The notes beneath the pieces were generated by a model. It did not search any database and was not told the DNA's origin. It was given only the letters and a program-made list of their open reading frames with translations. A stretch of DNA of 64,000 bases, from contig CAZNFJ010000002.1 in NCBI GenBank assembly GCA_964572685.1, forward strand, positions 10,229 through 74,228, read 5' to 3'. Origin of the DNA: UBA2653 sp964572685. GTDB taxonomy: Bacteria; Pseudomonadota; Gammaproteobacteria; Legionellales; Legionellaceae. Position 1 is the stretch's first letter; each line of letters starts with the position of its first letter. Of the stretch, positions 34,869 through 44,336 are shown in pieces. A program made the translations under genes and the position numbers.

Positions 34869-37085
34869 ATGGTTAAAAATACTCAAATTTATTTGAAGCG
34901 TTCATTTAAACAGGACTTTTTGGCCAGCATTGTTGTTTTTCTAGTGGCCATTCCCCTTTGTTTAGGCGTCGCCCTTGCTGCAGGTGCCCCGATCTATTCT
35001 GGACTTATCAGTGGAATAGTTGGGGGAATTGTGGTCGGTTTATTGAGCCAGTCACAACTGAGTGTCAGTGGCCCATCTGCAGCAATTGTGGCCATTATCA
35101 TGAGTGCAATATCACAACTGCAACATTATGAAGCAGTACTGCTCGCCATCTTCATCGCGGGCCTTTTACAAATACTTGCCGGATATAAAAAATGCGGATT
35201 TTTTGCAGACTTTCTCCCCAATAATGTCATTCAGGGAATGCTAAGTGCGATTGGTATTTTGTTAATTCTCAAACAAATTCCGCTTGCTTTTACCATTACC
35301 AAAAACTTTGGAGAATTAAAGGATGTACTCATTGATTCCGCTGAAGGTATTGGTTTTCATCCACTGATGAATTTAAGTTTCCATCTTAATAGCGGCGGTT
35401 TTATCTTGTCACTGACGTCTTTAGGTATCATGCTATTGATGGAAAAATCCAAAAAACCCTTTTTAAAGGCCATCCCCAGCGCAATTGTTGTGGTGATCAC
35501 AGGCTCCTTGCTCAACCAATGGTTTATTCATCAAAAATCGATTTTTTCCCAGTATTTCCCCTTGATGGTCAATATTCCCCAATACGAGAATCTGACACAT
35601 ATTGGGTTAAGTCTGGCTAAACCGGATTGGTCTCAATGGCTTAACCCTCAAATTTATTTTTTTGCGTTGTTGATTGCGGCAGTTATTTCTTTAGAAAGCC
35701 TCATGAACATCAACGCTACAGAAAAAATGGACCCTCGCCATCAAGCTGTCAATAAAGATCGAGAACTGTGGGCTCAGGGCGTTGGCAACGCAATTGCTGC
35801 TCTCGTTGGCGGCATTCCTTTATCATCGGTGATTGTTAGGACTTCGGTCAATATTCAATCCAATGCCAAAACCAAGATCTCCACCATCTTTCATGGTTTT
35901 TTTCTATTGCTGTCTTTTTGCTTTATTCCGCATGTGCTCAATCAAATTCCCTTATGCGTACTTTCTAGTATTTTAATTTTCACAGGGTATAAACTCACCA
36001 AGCCCAAAATTTACATACACGTCTACCAACAAGGTATGAACCGTTTTCTACCTTTTTTAGTCACCCTCATCAGTATTATTTATTTTAATTTATTAATTGG
36101 CATTGTTCTCGGTCTTATCACACATTTATTTTTTATCTTACGCTCAAATAGTCAAGCACGTATTGATATTATTCAAGAAATGTATCCCCAGGGCATCACC
36201 AATCGACTGGTTTTACCGCAACAAACAACTTTTTTAAATAAAGCATCGCTGATTGCAGAATTAAAATCTATCCCTATGAATTCGCAATTGATCATTGATG
36301 CACGATACACTGAATTTATGGATAAAGAAATTATTGAATATCTGGAAGAATTTAAAGAACATCTAGCGCCTCAAAAAAATATTTCTCTCAATCTCATGGG
36401 GTTTAAATCCGATTATACCATGCACGATCATATTGATTTTATCAATGTCACTACCTTTGATGCGCAAAGTATATTAACGCCTTCACAGGTCCTTGATATT
36501 CTCAAGCAAGGTAATCAACGATTTTTAAAAAATCAAAGAATTCATCGAAGCACAATCATGGATATTCAACATACAGCACAAACTCAATATCCCATTGCCG
36601 TTGTTTTAGGTTGTATTGATTCCCGAGTTCCCGTTGAAACCATTTTTGACATGACTTTTGGTGATTTATTTTGTATTCGAATTGCAGGAAATGTAGTTAA
36701 TGATGACATTTTAGCGAGTATTGAATATGCCTGCCACATTATAGGCGCCAAATTGATTGTTGTTCTCGGCCATACGCGCTGTGGAGCAATTACCGCTGCC
36801 TGTCAAAATATCGAAGAGGGGCACATCACACAATTGCTCAACAAAATCAAACCTGCTATCCATATACATACCAAAAACCAATCGAGTCCTGATATCCAAA
36901 ATATTACTCACCTCAATATCGCTCACAGCATGCTTGAAATCAAAAGTAGAAGTCCCATTTTGGCGGATTTATTGAATCAAAATAAAATCGATGTCGTTGG
37001 CGCTGTATATGACGTCACCACAGGAAAAGTTCATTTCTCAGATTATCAACCCGAAATAGATTTGTTTGAACATCATACCCACTAA
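34869..37085 (+). CDS. SulP anion transporter-beta-carbonic anhydrase fusion
   Basis: A 738-residue protein. Residues about 10-430 form a SulP/SLC26-type transporter with 10-14 hydrophobic segments: LVAIPLCLGVALAAGAP, QSQLSVSGPSAAIVAI, ESLMNINATEKMD, and GNAIAALVGGIPLSSVIVR. A short region follows, then a beta-carbonic anhydrase from about 545. The zinc ligands are Cys582, His635 and Cys638, with the Asp584-Arg586 dyad, in VLGCIDSRVPVE and LGHTRCGAIT. The fusion implies bicarbonate transport linked to CO2 hydration at the cytoplasmic face. Such fusions are known in proteobacteria. AGAGGAA precedes the ATG. Confidence 0.93.
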   Translation: MVKNTQIYLKRSFKQDFLASIVVFLVAIPLCLGVALAAGAPIYSGLISGIVGGIVVGLLSQSQLSVSGPSAAIVAIIMSAISQLQHYEAVLLAIFIAGLLQILAGYKKCGFFADFLPNNVIQGMLSAIGILLILKQIPLAFTITKNFGELKDVLIDSAEGIGFHPLMNLSFHLNSGGFILSLTSLGIMLLMEKSKKPFLKAIPSAIVVVITGSLLNQWFIHQKSIFSQYFPLMVNIPQYENLTHIGLSLAKPDWSQWLNPQIYFFALLIAAVISLESLMNINATEKMDPRHQAVNKDRELWAQGVGNAIAALVGGIPLSSVIVRTSVNIQSNAKTKISTIFHGFFLLLSFCFIPHVLNQIPLCVLSSILIFTGYKLTKPKIYIHVYQQGMNRFLPFLVTLISIIYFNLLIGIVLGLITHLFFILRSNSQARIDIIQEMYPQGITNRLVLPQQTTFLNKASLIAELKSIPMNSQLIIDARYTEFMDKEIIEYLEEFKEHLAPQKNISLNLMGFKSDYTMHDHIDFINVTTFDAQSILTPSQVLDILKQGNQRFLKNQRIHRSTIMDIQHTAQTQYPIAVVLGCIDSRVPVETIFDMTFGDLFCIRIAGNVVNDDILASIEYACHIIGAKLIVVLGHTRCGAITAACQNIEEGHITQLLNKIKPAIHIHTKNQSSPDIQNITHLNIAHSMLEIKSRSPILADLLNQNKIDVVGAVYDVTTGKVHFSDYQPEIDLFEHHTH

Positions 37086-37173
37086 AACCTTTTTTTTTAA
37101 AACCCCCTCGTGATCTGAATTTTTTTTCGTTATGCTATTTTGACTCGATGAAAAGACAAACAAGGATGTCATC

Positions 37174-40100
37174 ATGCAACACAATATGGATAATGCCAAG
37201 TTATTAATCAGAATGACCACAGAAGATAGACAAGCGATCAATCGAATGATTCAACATAAACGCAAAGAATTTGAATCGGTGATTGAAAAAGGTGTAGTTG
37301 CGATGCTCAATGCTCAAGAAGAGCACGAAAAACTCGCAGAAAGACGAGCGGAATACTTAAATTTTTTAACGCAACGAAATCGTCAAAAAAAAGAACAACT
37401 ACAACAAGTAACACAAACCACCAAAGAAAACATCAGCAATGCTCCCATGGGGATTGGAGCTGCAGGACAGATTGCGCTAACTGCTGCAACAACTGCCGGC
37501 AATGCCCTGTATGACAATGCCGAACAATCGCGCCAAGAAAAAGAAGCCGAACAACGCCTATTTGCCGCTCAAATGCTTTATTATATCCCTCAACAAGATT
37601 ACGATCAAATCGCCAAAAAAGTTGCCAATATTCTCAGTTATCGTTACCAGTTTTTAATTTTTAGATTAGCTGCAGGCGAAGAAGGCTACATGAGACTAGC
37701 TAACTTTTTTGTACATTCCATGAAATCCTATGCTATTGCAAGACTTCGTGAACACAAAAATGATGTTATTCGAGCACTCATTAATGCCGCCATTCCTCCC
37801 TCGACCGACACTATTAATTATAGAGATTGGCCCAGTGTCGATTTTAGAAATTTTAGAACACATTTAGCCAGAGTAGGAACACATAAAATTTTAAAGTTAG
37901 ATGATGTGGCCAATCAAATCATCAAGCGCTGTGGTCCTGCGGTTCGTACCCTGCTAGGTGGATATGAGCAGTATATTACTCCTAGGGAAGGTTTTATCAA
38001 AAGCTATCATCCTTACACCTTGATTGGCGCCTTGAATCATGCCTTGATTTGTAATGTAGATGCACGTATACATGCCGGGATTCAACCCGAACATCGACCC
38101 TATATTGCTCTCGATGGTAATGTGAAATACCCCATGATTTTACTGGGCGCCGGTGAATCGACAGCCGATTTGGGTGTGAATTTTGCGACACAAACGACTG
38201 ATATGGTTTTAGAGCCTATTCATATGGAAGCATTAAGACGATTGGTCCCTGATTTTTTTGACCATACCGTGAGTTATCAAATTCAAAGCTCTCTTCAACC
38301 CATCATTCAAGCTGCTGATATTCGCTATTCAGAAGAAAAATATGAATGTCCCTGGAATCCTAAAAGAGAAAAACAATGGCATGAACAGTTACAAAGCATC
38401 ATGCTCGCTCAAAAGAAACCCAGCGTAATAGATGAAATTGAAACCTTTAATCAATCTTCCGTTCAGCGCAAGATGTATCAAGCGTCCAGTCAATATTTTC
38501 TACAAACCATTATGGCGGATGCGGATGATATTTATCAAGAAACTTTCACTGCCATCTCCTCATTGTTTCATCGAAATGCTCATCTTGAACGAGAAAAACA
38601 AAAGGTTGCACAAAAAGCCATTTATAGTCTTTATGTGGCGCAAGAAATTATTCATACCATGCATTTGACTCACATCTATGAAGAAAAATATCTCTGCACT
38701 ATTCGAAATCTTATTAATATTGCGCATTTGGGTATTTATGCATCACGGGAATGGGCTTTTCTAGAAAGCTTTCAATATCATATGACACGCCTAAATCTTC
38801 TCAAAATTCGTCAACAACTCGATAACATTCAACATGCCCATCAAATTTTTGAAATTGCGTATACCTCTCTTCAAGAAACCATCGAAGAAAAACCTCATTT
38901 TAAAATGAATAAAAAATTTCTAGCACGTGAAACACAAAATCAATATCGAAAAATTCGTCAATTTAGGAGTCAAATGCATGATCAAATTCGTGAACTAGAC
39001 AAAATGATGGATATTCGACAGTCCATTTTGCAATTTGAATTACAAACATTGCCTCCCATGCAATCATCACAAGAAGCTTTCGAAGATTGCATGCAAGAAA
39101 TTAACAGATGTCAGACGAATCTTTATCAAGAATCCAATGATTATGAAACTGTCTTACATCAAATTTCGATGGTTCTACTTGAATTACATTTGTTACTACT
39201 TTTAATCGAAGATATTCAACAAAAAGACCCTCGAAATCCCATTTATTTTAAGCACCCACTCTCCGCCAATATTCAACAACTTCGCCTCGAATATTCTCAA
39301 AAACAACAACAATTTGAGCACCTCAGAAAAAAACCTATCCCCACTTGGATACGTCCACGGGTATATCACCACCGTATGCTTGAATTAAAAACCTTTCTCG
39401 AACCACTTTTAGAAACCCGAAATACACTTCATCAGCACTTATCATCTATGGCTTATGAAGTACAAACAGGCGATGAGGAGCTCGATACCTCTATTCATAA
39501 CTTTTTTCAACGAGCATATGTTTCTATGCAATTTTATTTTATTGCTTATTTTATAAATAATACTGTTCAACCTCAAGACCATAGAGATTTATATCAAAAA
39601 GCCAAACATTATTACTTGAGTTTTAAAATTGAACATGCACACCCGGTTGATACACGATATCATCAATTGAAAACATTGATTTCAACACTTTCAGCTGACA
39701 TGAATATAGCTGACGTTCGAAATCTGGTACAACAAGTCAGAAAAGAAAAAGATGCCATCGAACTTCATATTCGAGATGACATTGAAATGACAACAACTAT
39801 CAGCAATCAAGCACAACTTTATTATCGCGATGCGGAACTCTCCCTTATTGAAATTCAAGCGCTTCAACATAAAATCGATTTTATTAAAGAAAACACTCTG
39901 ACAAGGGATGATTTTATTCAAATTCCCAATACAAAAATTCCTGAAAATGATGAAATAATCGATTTTTTTCAGCAAAAACTTCAAAACATCTTGATACAAA
40001 TCAACAAACAAGGTTTATCAACAGAAGATTGCTTAATCATTGAAAATTATTTTAAAACCGAATTAGAAAAATTTCGGCAAATGCTCAATGAAGGGAATCC

Positions 40101-41127
40101 TGATGAAGAAGATTGGATGATAGGGATTCATTTTCTGGCAAAAACGCTCAAAGGCTTATTTCAAATGGAATTAAAGAAATTCAAAGACACCCTCACCCTC
40201 GAACCTTTAAAAAATCAGCTTCAACAAATTCTATCTCATCAATCCTCAGATCTTTATGAACGTTCCATGACACAAAAAAAAGCCATGCAATTTTTAATAA
40301 AAACTTATCAAAATATGTTGAGTTTAGAAAATCAAAAGAAACGAATGCACAAAGAAGATCATGGTGTTGAACTCAAAGCCTGGCATTACATGCGAAACAG
40401 TCTAACCTGGTCAGCTCGACTTAATCTTGCCGAGCAAAAATGGTTGGATCAAAAGCTTTCACAACAATCCAAACGATCATTGGAAAATAATACTGAGCAT
40501 AAAACACCCGTACGAATGGCTTATTCATTTATTCTTCATTTGATTGATGAATATTTAATCCTTAAAAAAAGAGATTTGAATCGCCTGAGAAAAATTGAAC
40601 ACAGTATGAATCAAATTCATCTTTTACCTATTGATCTAGAATCAACTGTTCATGAAGAAGGCTCCAGCCATGAAAGCTTTTTACAAAAAAAAGAAAAGTT
40701 TTCACAAATTCTTAAACTCAAAATGGTAAGCCACGAAAAAGAACTTGATGAACTCATTGGTTCTCGAAAAGTATTTACAAGTCACATTCTTGGTATATTT
40801 TTCTATGAATGGCATCAAAAATCTTTTGAAAACTCACCCCATCAACGACAATCTCTTTTTTCAAAAAATCAGAAGAAAATTAAAATCTCTTCAGCTGAAC
40901 ATGAAAATCTTCAAGATACACCTGAATCTCATTATTCTATTGAAACACTGGAAACCTGGTTTGAAACGTTTGTTCAAAAAACCACGCCCAATTTACGTCA
41001 AAGTGAATCAGATAGTGGCGAGGAAAATGGCCCCACTCTAGACTTCATTTCTATGATCACACCCAATATGAAAAAGCTGGATTCTAGAACAATTAAATAC
41101 TCCAGCAGCCACAAGGGATTGGGGTAA
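37174..41127 (+). CDS. Giant helical protein of unknown function, effector candidate
   Basis: A single open frame of 1317 residues, the largest gene here, with AAGGATG upstream of the ATG. No signal peptide is seen. A weak Ala/Gly-rich segment (GAAGQIALTAATTAGNAL) lies near residue 90. A more globular part follows at about 120-400 (LLGAGESTADLGVNF, HPYTLIGALNHALI), then some 800 residues rich in Gln, Glu, Lys and His that look like long helices or coiled coils. The C-terminal tail is polar and acidic (ESDSGEENGPTLDF). No enzyme motif is recognised. Size, composition and an acidic tail fit Dot/Icm effectors, but this is inference. It stands alone between the SulP fusion and proS. Confidence 0.6.
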   Translation: MQHNMDNAKLLIRMTTEDRQAINRMIQHKRKEFESVIEKGVVAMLNAQEEHEKLAERRAEYLNFLTQRNRQKKEQLQQVTQTTKENISNAPMGIGAAGQIALTAATTAGNALYDNAEQSRQEKEAEQRLFAAQMLYYIPQQDYDQIAKKVANILSYRYQFLIFRLAAGEEGYMRLANFFVHSMKSYAIARLREHKNDVIRALINAAIPPSTDTINYRDWPSVDFRNFRTHLARVGTHKILKLDDVANQIIKRCGPAVRTLLGGYEQYITPREGFIKSYHPYTLIGALNHALICNVDARIHAGIQPEHRPYIALDGNVKYPMILLGAGESTADLGVNFATQTTDMVLEPIHMEALRRLVPDFFDHTVSYQIQSSLQPIIQAADIRYSEEKYECPWNPKREKQWHEQLQSIMLAQKKPSVIDEIETFNQSSVQRKMYQASSQYFLQTIMADADDIYQETFTAISSLFHRNAHLEREKQKVAQKAIYSLYVAQEIIHTMHLTHIYEEKYLCTIRNLINIAHLGIYASREWAFLESFQYHMTRLNLLKIRQQLDNIQHAHQIFEIAYTSLQETIEEKPHFKMNKKFLARETQNQYRKIRQFRSQMHDQIRELDKMMDIRQSILQFELQTLPPMQSSQEAFEDCMQEINRCQTNLYQESNDYETVLHQISMVLLELHLLLLLIEDIQQKDPRNPIYFKHPLSANIQQLRLEYSQKQQQFEHLRKKPIPTWIRPRVYHHRMLELKTFLEPLLETRNTLHQHLSSMAYEVQTGDEELDTSIHNFFQRAYVSMQFYFIAYFINNTVQPQDHRDLYQKAKHYYLSFKIEHAHPVDTRYHQLKTLISTLSADMNIADVRNLVQQVRKEKDAIELHIRDDIEMTTTISNQAQLYYRDAELSLIEIQALQHKIDFIKENTLTRDDFIQIPNTKIPENDEIIDFFQQKLQNILIQINKQGLSTEDCLIIENYFKTELEKFRQMLNEGNPDEEDWMIGIHFLAKTLKGLFQMELKKFKDTLTLEPLKNQLQQILSHQSSDLYERSMTQKKAMQFLIKTYQNMLSLENQKKRMHKEDHGVELKAWHYMRNSLTWSARLNLAEQKWLDQKLSQQSKRSLENNTEHKTPVRMAYSFILHLIDEYLILKKRDLNRLRKIEHSMNQIHLLPIDLESTVHEEGSSHESFLQKKEKFSQILKLKMVSHEKELDELIGSRKVFTSHILGIFFYEWHQKSFENSPHQRQSLFSKNQKKIKISSAEHENLQDTPESHYSIETLETWFETFVQKTTPNLRQSESDSGEENGPTLDFISMITPNMKKLDSRTIKYSSSHKGLG

Positions 41128-41141
41128 ATGATGGATATCGA

Positions 41142-41171
41142 TTGTCGATATCTGTTGAATTCAGCTATAAT
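41142..41171 (+). promoter_or_regulatory. Probable proS promoter
   Basis: TTGTCG at 41142-41147 and a consensus TATAAT at 41166-41171 are 18 bases apart. The -10 lies 28 bases before the proS ATG. Confidence 0.6.
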
Positions 41172-41199
41172 CTGATTTTTTAACAAAGAGACTTTTTTC

Positions 41200-42906
41200 A
41201 TGCGCGCTTCACAATGGTTTATTTCCACTTTAAAAGAAAACCCCAATGATGCAGAGTTAGCATCTCATCGTTTGATGTTGAGAGCAGGACTGATTCGAAA
41301 ATTAGGTTCTGGACTATACACCTGGATGCCCATGGGTCTTAAAATCTTAAGAAAGATTGAAAACATTGTTCGAGAAGAAATGAATCGAGCAGGTGCTCTA
41401 GAAATCCTTATGCCTGCCGCGCAACCTGCTGAATTATGGGAAGAAACAGGCCGTTGGGAAACTTTTGGTAATCAACTCTTAAAAATGTATGATTCTCAAA
41501 ATCGTGCTTATTGTTACGGGCCAACACATGAAGAGGTGGTGACTGATTTAATGCGCAAAGAATTAAAATCATACAAACAATTACCACTTAATCTTTATCA
41601 AATTCAAACGAAATTCCGTGATGAAATTCGCCCACGATTTGGCGTCATGCGTGCTCGAGAATTCTTAATGAAAGATGCTTATTCATTTCATTTAACACCG
41701 ACATCTCTCGAAGAAACCTATCAAAAAATGTATGCGGCCTATCATCGCATTTTTACGCGCATGGGATTAAATTTTAGGGCCGTGGAAGCAGACACTGGTG
41801 CCATCGGTGGTGCAGTTTCTCATGAATTTCAAGTATTGGCTGATGCTGGTGAAGATATCATCTTTTATAGCGACAGTGGCACATATGCCGCCAACGTCGA
41901 GATGGCCAAGGCACAAGCTCCTGAAAAAGAATCGACATCGGCTCCAAAAGCAATTGAAAAAGTCTATACACCTGGCGATAAAACTATTTCAGATGTTGCC
42001 AAAACCTTACAATTACCAGAAAATAAAGTTTTAAAAACACTGATTGTAGCAGGTAATGGTGAACATCCTCTGGTGGCATTAGTTCTCAAAGGTGATGATG
42101 AACTCAATGAAGTGAAAGCTATCAAGCATCCTTGGATTCACTCACCACTGAGAATGGTGAGTGAGGAAGAACTCAAAGAACACTGCAAACTCCCTGTCGG
42201 TTATCTGGGGCCTATTGATCTCCCCATTCCCGCCATCATTGATACATTTGCTTATCAACTTTCATGGTTTGCCTGCGGTGCCAATGAAGCGGATTATCAT
42301 TTTAATTATGCAACATGGGAAAGCATACAAAATCCTGAAATTTTTGATTTAAGAAGCGTACAAATTGGCGATATCAGTCCTGATGGTCAAGGCAAATTAA
42401 CCGCTTGCCATGGCATCGAAGTCGGCCATGTATTTCAACTGGGGATAAAATACAGTGAAGCCATGAAATTCACAGTACTGGATGAACAAGGCAAACCACA
42501 AGTACCCTATATGGGTTGTTATGGAATTGGCGTCAGTCGTTTAGTTGCAGCTGCGATTGAACAACATCATGATGAACGCGGGATAATCTGGCCACAAACC
42601 ATTGCTCCATTTGATGTGGTCATCATTCCTATGCTGGGAAAAAATTCGGAAGCGATTGCTGAATTAACCGATAAAATTGATGAACAATTACGTGCACATG
42701 GTTTTGATGCCCTCATTGATGACCGAAAAGAAAGAGCCGGTGTGTTGTTTGCCGATCAAGACCTCATCGGTATACCTCACCGCATTGTGATTGGCGAAAA
42801 GGCTCTAGCCGAAGGCACCTTGGAGTATAAAAACCGAGCGACTGGAGAAGTACAATATTGTTCATTATCGGAAATCATTGAAATTCTAAATACAGCGTCT
42901 AAATAA
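41200..42906 (+). CDS. proS: Prolyl-tRNA synthetase, bacterial type
   Basis: Class II synthetase of 568 residues. The N-terminal catalytic part carries LMLRAGLIRKLGSGLYTWMP, GPTHEEVVTDL, and motif 2 IQTKFRDEIRPRFGVMRARE. An insertion domain of the YbaK/editing type lies between about 225 and 400 (LQLPENKVLKTLIV, GYLGPIDLPIPAI), which removes mischarged Ala. Motif 3 is GCYGIGVSRLVAAA, and the anticodon-binding domain closes the protein (LIDDRKERAGVLFADQDLIG). RBS AAGAGA precedes the ATG. Confidence 0.98.
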   Translation: MRASQWFISTLKENPNDAELASHRLMLRAGLIRKLGSGLYTWMPMGLKILRKIENIVREEMNRAGALEILMPAAQPAELWEETGRWETFGNQLLKMYDSQNRAYCYGPTHEEVVTDLMRKELKSYKQLPLNLYQIQTKFRDEIRPRFGVMRAREFLMKDAYSFHLTPTSLEETYQKMYAAYHRIFTRMGLNFRAVEADTGAIGGAVSHEFQVLADAGEDIIFYSDSGTYAANVEMAKAQAPEKESTSAPKAIEKVYTPGDKTISDVAKTLQLPENKVLKTLIVAGNGEHPLVALVLKGDDELNEVKAIKHPWIHSPLRMVSEEELKEHCKLPVGYLGPIDLPIPAIIDTFAYQLSWFACGANEADYHFNYATWESIQNPEIFDLRSVQIGDISPDGQGKLTACHGIEVGHVFQLGIKYSEAMKFTVLDEQGKPQVPYMGCYGIGVSRLVAAAIEQHHDERGIIWPQTIAPFDVVIIPMLGKNSEAIAELTDKIDEQLRAHGFDALIDDRKERAGVLFADQDLIGIPHRIVIGEKALAEGTLEYKNRATGEVQYCSLSEIIEILNTASK

Positions 42907-42923
42907 AGGCGCATTCCACACTT

Positions 42924-42951
42924 TACTGGATTGCAACAGTGCTCTCCAGTA
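42924..42951 (+). terminator. Possible weak terminator after proS
   Basis: TACTGGA at 42924-42930 pairs with TCCAGTA at 42945-42951 across a 14-base loop, 18 bases after the proS stop. There is no strong T-tract, so termination is uncertain. Confidence 0.3.
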
Positions 42952-42960
42952 GAAAATAAA

Positions 42961-42989
42961 TTGTTATTTTAAAAATTATCTGATATAAA
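42961..42989 (+). promoter_or_regulatory. Probable promoter of the two exported-protein genes
   Basis: TTGTTA at 42961-42966 and TATAAA at 42984-42989 are separated by 17 bases, about 65 bases upstream of the ATG at 43054. The long leader is AT-rich. Confidence 0.5.
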
Positions 42990-43053
42990 AATGGATGCCA
43001 ATTTTAAAATTAAGCACACTGTTTAACAATAAAAATTGTTTTAAGGAAAAAAC

Positions 43054-43422
43054 ATGAAAAATAAATTTTTAGAACATATCTTACCCGTATCCCTCATCAC
43101 CCTATTATTATGCTCAGCACCCATCCATCAAGCTCAAGCTAAAAAACGAACTTGTAGAGCACTCGGAACTGTAGAAGTCACTCTGCCTGCTGTTGCATGG
43201 AGTGCTGAATCGGGTTATTCGTCACCCAACTATATAAACCATAGTCAAAATGGCCTTAATATTAGATATGTCAAGATTTTGGTACGCTCGAATGAAGCCC
43301 TCTATTCGCCAAGTTCTCGACAAGATCTTATCAGTATAAAAAAAGATGATTTAACTATCATTACAAACCTTTATGATACTAGTCAGACAACTAAAACTAA
43401 AGGCACGCATAGTTGTGGATAA
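43054..43422 (+). CDS. Small exported protein of unknown function
   Basis: A 122-residue protein with a long signal peptide (cleavage near HQAQA). The mature part is about 90 residues, polar, rich in Ser, Thr and Tyr, with two Cys residues (KRTCRALG near the start and SHSCG-like end reading THSCG) that could form one disulfide. AAGGAAAAA precedes the ATG. It lies 41 bases upstream of the outer membrane protein gene and is probably co-transcribed with it. No family recognised. Confidence 0.6.
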   Translation: MKNKFLEHILPVSLITLLLCSAPIHQAQAKKRTCRALGTVEVTLPAVAWSAESGYSSPNYINHSQNGLNIRYVKILVRSNEALYSPSSRQDLISIKKDDLTIITNLYDTSQTTKTKGTHSCG

Positions 43423-43463
43423 TTTCACCTCTCCAACAAAAATCATTCTCCAGGAAGTTTAAT

Positions 43464-44282
43464 ATGAAAAGTTTTAACAAATACACAATCAATATTTTAA
43501 AAATTTTCTTGTGCTCTACAGCCCTCATGTCCACTTCGGCCATGGCGGGAACCATGGGTGATCTTGCAGACAAGGATTGGAAAAAGAACCTCTTTATCGG
43601 TGTCGATGGTGGTTATTCTTTATCACTAAACAGTACCAACTTCTCCCCTTACACTAACTCTAATATCGGCGCTTATGAATCGGTCATCAGTATTCCTGGT
43701 AATACGACATTTCAACATGATATTGGCAATTCTGGGATGATAGGTGGTTTCTTGGGATATCGTGTCAATGAAAATTTAAGCTTTAATGTCAATTACGACT
43801 ATAGAGGTTGGTTTAGCTGGCAAGTACCGACAAATGCTTCACTATCTTCCAGCATCAATGATTTATTCTATTATGTCAAAGATATTAACATTCAAACTCT
43901 GTTTTTTAATTTTACATTGACACCTAATCAGGATTGGGAAAAGTTAGGCCCTCTAAGACCCTACGTTTCCGGCGGACTTGGTATGGCATTTAATCATGTG
44001 GGAACTTTAACGTCAGTTGACTTAATGAACCCAGCCACAACCAACAACATCGAGGGTTCATCAATCACAAGTTTTTCATGGAATGTAGGCATCGGTGCTG
44101 AATATCTTATTACCCAAAACCTAGTCTATACACTGGGATACCGCTTTGTTGAAGCAGGTTCGATAGAAACCAGTAATAACCTCTATAACTCCAATGGAAC
44201 TTATGAAGTAAATCCATTTAAAGCAAGCCCTGTTCTTTTGAATGAAATTGTCACCGGACTTAGATGGCAATTTAACACTTAA
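43464..44282 (+). CDS. Outer membrane beta-barrel protein
   Basis: A 272-residue protein with a signal peptide ending STSAMAG and alternating amphipathic strands typical of an 8-stranded barrel: NLFIGVDGGYSLSL, GMIGGFLGYRVNENLSFNVN, LRPYVSGGLGMAFNHVG, SWNVGIGAEYLITQNLVYTL. The last strand is EIVTGLRWQFN, with an aromatic residue close to the C-terminus as in barrel-assembly signals. The start at 43464 has CAGGAAG six bases upstream; a frame reaching further back is rejected. The protein resembles OmpA/Opacity-type porins of intracellular gammaproteobacteria. Ligand or function unknown. Confidence 0.8.
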   Translation: MKSFNKYTINILKIFLCSTALMSTSAMAGTMGDLADKDWKKNLFIGVDGGYSLSLNSTNFSPYTNSNIGAYESVISIPGNTTFQHDIGNSGMIGGFLGYRVNENLSFNVNYDYRGWFSWQVPTNASLSSSINDLFYYVKDINIQTLFFNFTLTPNQDWEKLGPLRPYVSGGLGMAFNHVGTLTSVDLMNPATTNNIEGSSITSFSWNVGIGAEYLITQNLVYTLGYRFVEAGSIETSNNLYNSNGTYEVNPFKASPVLLNEIVTGLRWQFNT

Positions 44283-44289
44283 GCAAAAA

Positions 44290-44324
44290 AGCCCATTCTT
44301 TCTCATCACACACAAGAATGGGCT
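44290..44324 (-). terminator. Rho-independent terminator of the aminopeptidase gene
   Basis: AGCCCATTCTT at 44290-44300 pairs perfectly with AAGAATGGGCT at 44314-44324. On the minus strand the hairpin is followed by six T residues, 13 bases past the stop at 44337. It may also stop transcripts arriving from the outer membrane protein gene. Confidence 0.85.
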
Positions 44325-44336
44325 ATAAATTCTCTT

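Noticed and set aside
39691..40011. A 106-codon minus-strand frame inside the giant gene
   Set aside because: The plus strand is one uninterrupted 1317-codon frame with a good start; the antisense frame has no support.
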